Part shown: piece after piece, positions 1 to 5,071 of the stretch | How the letters are laid out: each line of letters begins with the position of its first letter | How positions within the stretch are numbered: the first letter of the stretch is position 1 | Assembly: GCA_021821425.1 (NCBI GenBank) | Contig: JAKACL010000206.1 | Span: 1-5,071 of the forward strand | Length of the DNA: 5,071 bases | Direction of reading: 5' to 3' | Source: Pseudomonadota bacterium | Lineage (GTDB): Bacteria > Pseudomonadota > Gammaproteobacteria > Burkholderiales > Thiobacillaceae | Notes under the pieces: generated by a model | What the model saw: the letters and a program-made list of their open reading frames with translations, nothing else | Told to the model about the DNA's origin: nothing | The model's database searches: none | Translations under genes and position numbers: made by a program

Positions 1-873
1 ATGAAAAAGCACATTGACCAACGGAACGACAGCCCGCAACAACGCCTTACCCTTCTGGAGCTTTTGCTGGTTTGGGAAGGGCGCATTTACCGTTCGCGGG
101 TATGCGAGCTGTTTGGCATTGGTTTGCCACGGGCCAGCCAATGGATCAAGGAAATCCGCGACCTGAACCCCACCTGGATGCAATGGGACAGCAAGTCCAG
201 GAGCTACTTCGCTACGCCAGATTTCTACAAGCGGTACACCAAGGCCTCTCAGGCAGACATTTCCGAATCGCTTTCCCGTTACCTGTCCATGGTCGGGCTT
301 CCCTATGCGTCGGCCATGGAAGATGGCAGTTCGGTGGCCTGGTCGGCGACGCCAAGCATCACCGCCCCGGCACCCAAGACATTCGCCAGCCTCGGAAATG
401 CGATAAGACAGGCAAAAGCCGTCGAAATCGAATACATGTCGATGAGCGAACCGGCTCCGCATCGCCGCACGATCTATCCGCATAGCCTGGTTCTCGCCGG
501 CCGCAGGTGGCATGTGCGCGCCTACAGCGAGGCCCATCAGGAATTCCGGGATTACGCACTGGGGCGGATCCTCGAAGTGAAGCCTTTGGCGCGTCTCGCG
601 GATCGCACCCGATTCGATGACCCCGACTGGAACACCAAGGTCAAGGTTCGCCTGGTCGCCCACCCTGAACTCTCTCCGGCGCAGGCCAGAGTGATCCAGG
701 CCGAATACTTCAATGGGACAGCGAGCCGCGTGGAAACCTGCTGCGCGGCTCTGGTCCCCTATTTCATTCTGGACATACACGCCGCGATGGACACAAAGAT
801 CCAGCACGCGCCCGAGTATCTGATCGCCGTTGAAAACGCACGGGAGGTGTCCAAGTGGCTGTTCAACCGCTAG
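1..873 (+). CDS. WYL-domain transcriptional regulator, BrxR/CapW-like, heading the Wadjet operon
   Basis: Likely a DNA-binding regulator of 290 residues with the three-part layout of BrxR/CapW defence repressors. An N-terminal winged helix-turn-helix spans about residues 14-75 (recognition-helix region around LPRASQWIKEIRDL at 42-55). A WYL domain spans about 127-200, with core motif GRRWHVRAYSE at 167-177 followed by FRDYALGRI at 182-190. A C-terminal WCX-like extension covers about 210-290. The signature reads W170-H171-V172 rather than W-Y-L, a variation I recall from this subfamily. Proteins of this family dimerise, bind inverted repeats upstream of defence genes and usually repress them; WYL domains are thought to sense nucleic acids or nucleotides. 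The start is the ATG at base 1, so its ribosome site, promoter and operator lie outside the window and a longer N-terminus cannot be excluded. It overlaps jetA by 19 bases on the same strand, so it is probably co-transcribed and autoregulated. The WYL call is strong; repressor versus activator is inference. Confidence 0.88.
   Translation: MKKHIDQRNDSPQQRLTLLELLLVWEGRIYRSRVCELFGIGLPRASQWIKEIRDLNPTWMQWDSKSRSYFATPDFYKRYTKASQADISESLSRYLSMVGLPYASAMEDGSSVAWSATPSITAPAPKTFASLGNAIRQAKAVEIEYMSMSEPAPHRRTIYPHSLVLAGRRWHVRAYSEAHQEFRDYALGRILEVKPLARLADRTRFDDPDWNTKVKVRLVAHPELSPAQARVIQAEYFNGTASRVETCCAALVPYFILDIHAAMDTKIQHAPEYLIAVENAREVSKWLFNR
842..849 (+). promoter_or_regulatory. Ribosome binding site for jetA inside the regulator gene
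   Basis: GGGAGGTG lies 5 bases before the GTG at 855 and within the last codons of the regulator gene. It decides the jetA start. The jetA frame has a TGA at 831-833, and GTG 855 is the only ATG/GTG/TTG codon between that stop and the conserved LLFTRLPERLF segment. A second purine-rich stretch, GGTGGAGG at 873-880, has no usable start codon at proper spacing. Confidence 0.75.
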
Positions 874-2330
874 GTGGAGGCGGCGCTGCTGCATCCCTTC
901 TGTTCACCAGGCTGCCCGAGCGGCTATTTGCGCCGCTCGCCTCGCCCAACAAGCAGACCTACTGGGGCATCCTGTGCGCGCTTTACGATAGGCGCTTCGG
1001 CCCAGATGCCCCCTTGCCGCCCAGCCACGGATTCACGACGCGGGACATCACCCAGGACATCGAGGCCGAGCTCGTCATCCATGATTCCTGGATCGACGAG
1101 GACGGTGCCACGCCCGAAACGCCCCTCAATATCCGAGCCATCACCATCTTCAACCGGCTGCATGATTGTGGCTGGCTGCGGCTGGACCGCCATGGTGTCG
1201 ACAAGCGGGTTTCCATGACCCCCACAGTCAACCAGTTCCTGGGGCAGCTTATCAATTTCGCGGAGACCGGACCGATCTACGTGGCGGGCAAGATTCGCTC
1301 CATCGAAGCCAACCTGAAGCTGGTGATGGAAGGGGCCGGCGGCGACTCGCTTTCCGAGGCGGCCGACCAGGCGCGACACCTGCTCGAACACATCCGTAAT
1401 ACCGGCACGAACGTCCGCGACCTGATGAGCTCGCTCGGGGCGGAAGAAACCACCGCCCAGTACGTTCGCGGGTTCTTCAGCGGCTTCATCGAGCAGGTGT
1501 TCATCGGGGACTACAAGGAACTCAGGACACGCGAGCACCCGCTGTCGCGGCGCCCGCAAATCCTCCACTGGGCCGAGGAACTGCACGGCTCCGAGCAGAG
1601 CCGTGAGCGCCTGATCACCTGGTACGAAACCCGGCGCTTCCAGGGCGACCGCGCCCGCGCCGAGCGCATGTTCGAGCGCGACGTGCAGAAATTGCGCGAC
1701 ATCCAGCGGATCGACGACTACCTGGAGCGGCTGGATGACGAGATCCGCCGGGCAAACCGCCGGGCGCTGGCCTATCTGGATTACCGGCTGCGCTCCCTGC
1801 GTCCCATCGATGAGGTCGTCGATGCGGCGATCGTCCGGGTCATGGACAGTAAAACGGACGTTCACGACAGCCCGTTCCCGCCGGGCGACATGGTCAGCCC
1901 CGCCAATCTCGCCGAACCACGCCGACAGGAGGCACGGGAGAAGGCCACGCAACTAAGGGAGACCATCCCGACCGAGGAAGACATCGCACGGGCAAAACTC
2001 CGGGCGCTCGCACGCAATGTTCGGATGGTTAACGCCCCCAAACTCGTCGAGTTCGTGTCGCGTCAGCTTTCAGGCCGTCCTGTCGTCGCCAGCGAAGAAC
2101 TCCAGATCATCAGCGTCGCGGATGTGCGTGCCTATCAGACCTTGCTGGTGCTCGGTGCCGCCATGGATAGTGGATCGCCTGATTTGCAGCGGGAGGCCTT
2201 AGCCATGATGCGCGGCTTCCGGGTACGTCGCACCGGCGACAAGGAAGCAGAAAACAAGTGGATCACTGGCGTTCCATTCCGGATCCAGAGAGCGAAAAAA
2301 CCGGCAGCTACAAAAGGAGAGGCGACATGA
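855..2330 (+). CDS. jetA: Wadjet subunit JetA (MukF/MksF-like kleisin)
   Basis: Probable kleisin of a Wadjet complex, 491 residues. In the family it bridges the two ATPase heads of the SMC dimer and carries JetB. The N-terminus (LLFTRLPERLFAPLASPNKQ, 15-34, then YWGILCALYD, 36-45) matches the opening I associate with the JetA family carrying DUF5716. It does not look like the DUF3375 kind. A winged-helix-like region spans about 35-125. A mainly helical middle covers about 140-330, including IRSIEANLKLVMEG (147-160) and a charged, coiled-coil-like stretch at 265-312. A Pro-rich linker at 338-355 leads to a C-terminal helical/winged region (375-480) and a basic tail. No enzyme motif is visible, as expected for a kleisin. 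The GTG start at 855 is forced by an upstream in-frame stop at 831 and a good ribosome site. It gives a Gly/Ala-rich leader (PLGGGGAAAS, 5-14) before conserved sequence. It overlaps the regulator by 19 bases and jetB by 4. The family call relies on sequence feel plus gene order. Confidence 0.83.
   Translation: MAVQPLGGGGAAASLLFTRLPERLFAPLASPNKQTYWGILCALYDRRFGPDAPLPPSHGFTTRDITQDIEAELVIHDSWIDEDGATPETPLNIRAITIFNRLHDCGWLRLDRHGVDKRVSMTPTVNQFLGQLINFAETGPIYVAGKIRSIEANLKLVMEGAGGDSLSEAADQARHLLEHIRNTGTNVRDLMSSLGAEETTAQYVRGFFSGFIEQVFIGDYKELRTREHPLSRRPQILHWAEELHGSEQSRERLITWYETRRFQGDRARAERMFERDVQKLRDIQRIDDYLERLDDEIRRANRRALAYLDYRLRSLRPIDEVVDAAIVRVMDSKTDVHDSPFPPGDMVSPANLAEPRRQEAREKATQLRETIPTEEDIARAKLRALARNVRMVNAPKLVEFVSRQLSGRPVVASEELQIISVADVRAYQTLLVLGAAMDSGSPDLQREALAMMRGFRVRRTGDKEAENKWITGVPFRIQRAKKPAATKGEAT
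2314..2322 (+). promoter_or_regulatory. Ribosome binding site for jetB
   Basis: AAGGAGAGG is a near-ideal Shine-Dalgarno core ending 4 bases before the ATG at 2327. It sits within the last codons of jetA. It favours ATG 2327 over the in-frame GTG at 2258, which would add 23 residues and has no comparable site upstream. Confidence 0.8.
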
Positions 2331-3007
2331 GCCAGTATTGGGAAAACATCGCTGCGAAAACCGACAGGCAATATGTGGCCGAGGAGTTCGAGTCGACCGC
2401 CAGCCGTCTGCTTGCAGAACAGGTTCTGTACTACGCGGACCGGCACAGCCGCATGTCCTACGGCATGATCGAGCGGTTCGAGCGCGAATTCAAGCACGTC
2501 CTCTCCCAGGTCGGCGTCGGCCTGACCGTGAACCGGCAGCTCCGCTATGCGTGCGCGATTCCGGACAACGGCAGGGCGGGCACGGCCAATACCGCACAAA
2601 CGCTGCTCGCCCTTGTGCTCCGGAAGATCTACGACGAACAGGCCCGGACCGGGCAGCTGAACGATGACGGCGAAGTGATCTGCGATGCGGTCGAGCTGGA
2701 GGAAAAGTATCGCCTCTCCACGACGGGCAAGCGCGAGCTGCCTGGACGCGGCGAACTGGACGGTCTGGTGCGGACGCTTCGGCGCTGGGGCATCGTGCGC
2801 AAGGTGGATGAACATGAGTTTCCCGACGCGGTTGCCGGTGACATTCAGCCCTACGTGCTGGCCATACGTCCCGCGATCGTGGATCTGCTGGGCGAGACCG
2901 CGATTACCCGACTGGCCCAATTTACACAGTCGTACGAACCCGCAGGGGAGTCTAACGAGGACGGCGACGGTCAAGGTCCGGAGCAGCCAGAGGAAGAAGA
3001 AGCATGA
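2327..3007 (+). CDS. jetB: Wadjet subunit JetB (MukE/MksE-like, DUF4194 type)
   Basis: Probable JetB, 226 residues, the accessory subunit that binds the JetA kleisin and helps gate DNA in the SMC motor, as MukE does with MukF. Sequence features fit DUF4194-type proteins. These are an N-terminal helical region with ASRLLAEQVLYYADRHSR (25-42), a helix with FEREFKHVLSQVGVGLTV (51-68), then NTAQTLLALVLRKIYDEQ (88-105), where the LALVLRKIYDE helix is the most recognisable element. A winged-helix-like C-terminal half follows (GRGELDGLVRTLRRWGIVRK, 140-159, ending IQPYVLAIRPAIVDLL, 173-188). Its size matches the family (about 200-240). The last 20 residues are strongly acidic and probably disordered (NEDGDGQGPEQPEEEEA). 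The ATG at 2327 overlaps the jetA stop as ATGA, and its own stop overlaps the jetC start the same way, so translation is likely coupled to keep subunit ratios. Position between a kleisin-like gene and an SMC gene strongly supports the call. Confidence 0.85.
   Translation: MSQYWENIAAKTDRQYVAEEFESTASRLLAEQVLYYADRHSRMSYGMIERFEREFKHVLSQVGVGLTVNRQLRYACAIPDNGRAGTANTAQTLLALVLRKIYDEQARTGQLNDDGEVICDAVELEEKYRLSTTGKRELPGRGELDGLVRTLRRWGIVRKVDEHEFPDAVAGDIQPYVLAIRPAIVDLLGETAITRLAQFTQSYEPAGESNEDGDGQGPEQPEEEEA
2990..2994 (+). promoter_or_regulatory. Ribosome binding site for jetC within the acidic tail codons of jetB
   Basis: GAGGA lies 9 bases before the ATG at 3004, within a purine run extending to 3002. 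These bases are also the Glu codons ending JetB, so the acidic tail and the jetC ribosome site share the same sequence. Re-initiation through the ATGA overlap may add to it. Confidence 0.55.
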
Positions 3008-5071
3008 AATATCTGGAAAGTATCAACCTGGTGCAGTTCTTTCTGTATGAACGAGAGCATGTCCGCATTGCCGAGATCACTGGGCTGTTCGGGGCAAACG
3101 GCAGCGGAAAGAGCTCGTTCCTCGATGCCGTCCAGATCGCCATGTTTGGCGCAAACAGCCGGCTCATGGCGCTGAACGCCCAGGCTGACGAGAACAAGAC
3201 GACACGGTCGATTCGGAGCTATTGCCTCGGCCAGTACGGCGGTATGCCCGATGACCGGGTGCGGCCGAACTCGAACACCTATATCACCCTCGTCTGGCGC
3301 GACTCGGAAACCAACAAGCCCGTCTCCATGGGAGTGTGCATCTATGCCTCCAAGGACCGCGAGCAACACGATGTGCTGGGCCGCTATCTCCTCCCGGACG
3401 TCGAGTTGACGCTGGGGGATCACCTTGAGACGGTCGACGGCAAGGAAAAGCCGCGGGAATGGGCCGCCTTCAAGCAGCAGCTGCTGCAGCGATCCAAAGT
3501 TTCCGGCGAGGAATGCGTGTTCCAGGAGGCCGATCGCTACATTCGCGCTTGCCTGCTCGAATTGCGCGGATCGGGCGGTGCGCCGTCGTACGAGGCATTT
3601 ATCCGCGCGTTCCGTTTCGCGCTGCGGATGCGCTTCGACAAGACCGTGGACGAGATCGTCCGCAACGACGTGCTCGAGTCCCGGCCGACGAACATCAAGA
3701 AGTTCAAGGAGGTCACCGAGTCCTTCCGGCGCCTGGCCGAGTTGGTGGCCGATGTCGAGCAGAAGATCGTCGACGGCACCGCGGTCCACGACACCTTCGA
3801 CAATGCGGCCAAGGCCTCCAGAAAAGCCGTCACCTGGAAGGCGCTGGGCCTGGACGCGGCGCGCGAGCACGCCAACCAGATGCACGAGCAATGCGAGGGC
3901 CGCCAGCAGGAAGCCCAAGTGGCGTTTGATTCTGCTGACAGGGAATTCCGTAGCTTGAAGGACGATCAGGAAACTGCAGCCAAAAAAGCGGCCCAATACC
4001 GCAAGCTTCGCGAACAGCATGGCGCTCATGCCGATTACGCCGGTCTGGAAGGCCAGATCAGAGGGCATCATGATCGGGCCGAACGCAATACCAGGGGCAT
4101 GTTTGACCAGCTTTCCCAGTTCCGTGGGTTCCTGAAGAAGGCCGCGGACGCCGGTGTGCTGGATGAGGAGGTCATGCGCTCATTGAGCGCCGAATCGCAA
4201 AAACTGGCGGCCTTGCTGGAACGCTTTGAACAGGCTGAATGGACTGAAATCGAAGCGCACCTGGGCACTGCCGTTCAGGCGGCTCAAAAAGCCATGCAGG
4301 CACTGAACGACATCGATGGCACGCTGTACCTGCAGTTGGACGCCGCCAAAGCCGATTTCAAGCTCGCCACAGAATCACTCGAACGGGTCAAGCAGGGGAA
4401 GATGCCGCTCAGCCCCAACGTCGAAACCCTGATGCGCGAGCTGCGGGATGAAGGCATTAACCCGGTGGCGGTGTGCGACGTCGTCCGAATCACGAAGAAG
4501 GAATGGCAGCCTGCAATCGAGGCCTACCTGGCAAGCAACCTGCAGGCGCTGCTTGTACCGGAACACGAAGAGCGGCGGGCATTCGAGGTCTATCGCGGCC
4601 TGCCGGAAAAGCGTGCCGCCTACGGCGCCAAGATCGTCATGGAGAGCCGGCAGCAGGTCGGCCGGCGCCCTGAAGACGGCACCGTCGCCGAACTGATCGA
4701 AGGCACCGACCCGGCGGCCGTGGCCTACCTGCGCGGGCTCTTCGGGGACATGGTGTGCGCCACGACCACCGCACAGGCCATGGAGTGTGGCAAGCGCACC
4801 CTGACGCAGGACGGCATGCTGGTCGGCAAAGGCACCATCGAACGCCTGAAGCTCGTCGTGGAAGGCGACCTTCGCATCAGGCGCGACGGCGGCGGGCAGC
4901 ACCTTGAAGCGGCCAAAGCGCGGCTCGCTGCCTGCACGAAGGCGGTGTCGGATCTAACGGCCCAGAAACAGAGGATCGACGCGCTGGCCACGGTGCTGCG
5001 CCGCATCCCGCAGGAAGACCAGGCCCGAGGGTACCTGAAGGGCTTCTGGGACGAAGCGGAATCCGCCAAAG
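3004..5071 (+). CDS. jetC: Wadjet subunit JetC (MukB/SMC-like ATPase), 3' truncated by window end
   Basis: SMC-family ATPase that would power DNA loop extrusion in the Wadjet complex; 689 codons are visible and the frame stays open to the edge. The N-terminal head (about 1-220) opens MKYLESINLVQFFLYEREHV and carries a clear Walker A, GANGSGKSS at 30-38 (K36, S37). It is followed by FLDAVQIAMFG, typical of SMC/SbcC/Rad50 proteins. A likely Q-loop is VFQEADRYI at 172-180 (Q174). Residues about 225-455 are Glu/Lys/Ala/Gln-rich and read as the first coiled-coil arm. About 470-620 looks like a globular hinge (INPVAVCDVVRI, 485-496; AYLASNLQALLVP, 507-519; YLRGLFGDMVCATTTAQAM, 576-594; TLTQDGMLVGKG, 599-610). 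The returning arm begins near 630. Walker B, the ABC signature and the D-loop belong to the C-terminal head beyond the edge. Full-length relatives run about 1,100 residues, so roughly 400 are missing. The truncation is only the window boundary. The ATG start overlaps the jetB stop as ATGA. Confidence 0.88.
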   Translation, partial: MKYLESINLVQFFLYEREHVRIAEITGLFGANGSGKSSFLDAVQIAMFGANSRLMALNAQADENKTTRSIRSYCLGQYGGMPDDRVRPNSNTYITLVWRDSETNKPVSMGVCIYASKDREQHDVLGRYLLPDVELTLGDHLETVDGKEKPREWAAFKQQLLQRSKVSGEECVFQEADRYIRACLLELRGSGGAPSYEAFIRAFRFALRMRFDKTVDEIVRNDVLESRPTNIKKFKEVTESFRRLAELVADVEQKIVDGTAVHDTFDNAAKASRKAVTWKALGLDAAREHANQMHEQCEGRQQEAQVAFDSADREFRSLKDDQETAAKKAAQYRKLREQHGAHADYAGLEGQIRGHHDRAERNTRGMFDQLSQFRGFLKKAADAGVLDEEVMRSLSAESQKLAALLERFEQAEWTEIEAHLGTAVQAAQKAMQALNDIDGTLYLQLDAAKADFKLATESLERVKQGKMPLSPNVETLMRELRDEGINPVAVCDVVRITKKEWQPAIEAYLASNLQALLVPEHEERRAFEVYRGLPEKRAAYGAKIVMESRQQVGRRPEDGTVAELIEGTDPAAVAYLRGLFGDMVCATTTAQAMECGKRTLTQDGMLVGKGTIERLKLVVEGDLRIRRDGGGQHLEAAKARLAACTKAVSDLTAQKQRIDALATVLRRIPQEDQARGYLKGFWDEAESAK

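Noticed and set aside
830..858. Possible internal promoter for jetA (TTGAAA at 830)
   Set aside because: No -10-like hexamer occurs at 16-18 bases spacing, and the gene overlap already explains expression by read-through.
1745..1766. Direct repeat CCGCCGGGC, two copies 13 bases apart
   Set aside because: It encodes R-R-A-N-R-R-A in a charged helix of JetA; short, codon-driven and with no sign of a functional repeat array.
1805..1824. Inverted repeat CATCGA ... TCGATG with an 8-base loop
   Set aside because: Six-base arms in the middle of jetA coding sequence with no U-tract and no nearby start; expected by chance in this composition.
924..1952. Long minus-strand open frame of 342 codons opposite jetA
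   Set aside because: It is the antisense shadow of a GC-rich gene. Its translation is low-complexity and Val/Leu/Gly/Arg-rich with no recognisable domain, while the plus frame has conserved family sequence and proper ribosome sites.
2258..2326. Upstream GTG start giving JetB 23 extra residues
   Set aside because: It lies deep within jetA and has no good ribosome site. The ATG at 2327 has a near-consensus site and an ATGA overlap with the jetA stop.
2135..2974. Minus-strand open frame of 279 codons spanning the jetA/jetB junction
   Set aside because: It crosses a junction of two well-supported genes, has no recognisable domain and is explained by GC-rich codon bias.
2971..4071. Minus-strand open frame of 366 codons opposite jetC
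   Set aside because: It lies opposite the Walker A-containing head of jetC. The plus frame carries unmistakable ATPase motifs, so the antisense frame is composition-driven.

Overview
The window is one continuous plus-strand operon fragment that looks like a Wadjet plasmid-defence locus. It runs WYL-domain regulator (1-873), JetA/MukF-like kleisin (855-2330), JetB/MukE-like subunit (2327-3007), then the N-terminal two thirds or so of a JetC/MukB-like SMC ATPase (3004 to the window edge). The nuclease subunit JetD, which completes these systems, is expected just past the right edge and is not visible. Calls rest on reading translations, gene order and gene sizes; no database search was possible.

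Organism: GC content is high (roughly 60% by eye) and codon choice favours G/C at third positions. Shine-Dalgarno sites are clear and genes overlap by 4 bases (ATGA). This fits a Proteobacterium such as a Pseudomonas/Xanthomonas-like gamma or a Burkholderiales/Rhodocyclales-like beta, but the taxon cannot be fixed from the window. No ribosomal, tRNA, integrase, transposase or CRISPR sequence was seen.

Layout: there is essentially no intergenic DNA. The regulator and jetA overlap by 19 bases, jetA and jetB by 4, and jetB and jetC by 4. Each downstream gene has a Shine-Dalgarno site buried in the end of the gene before it. The operon promoter must lie left of base 1, because the window opens on the regulator's start codon.

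How the genes work together: in characterised Wadjet systems, JetA (kleisin), JetB and JetC form an SMC motor that loads on and extrudes circular DNA. JetD then cleaves closed circular plasmids. The WYL protein at the head of the operon resembles the BrxR/CapW class of defence-island repressors. It probably controls expression of the whole operon including itself, possibly releasing repression on a nucleic-acid cue; that role is inference. The main point of interest is the translational coupling of this regulator class to a Wadjet cassette.
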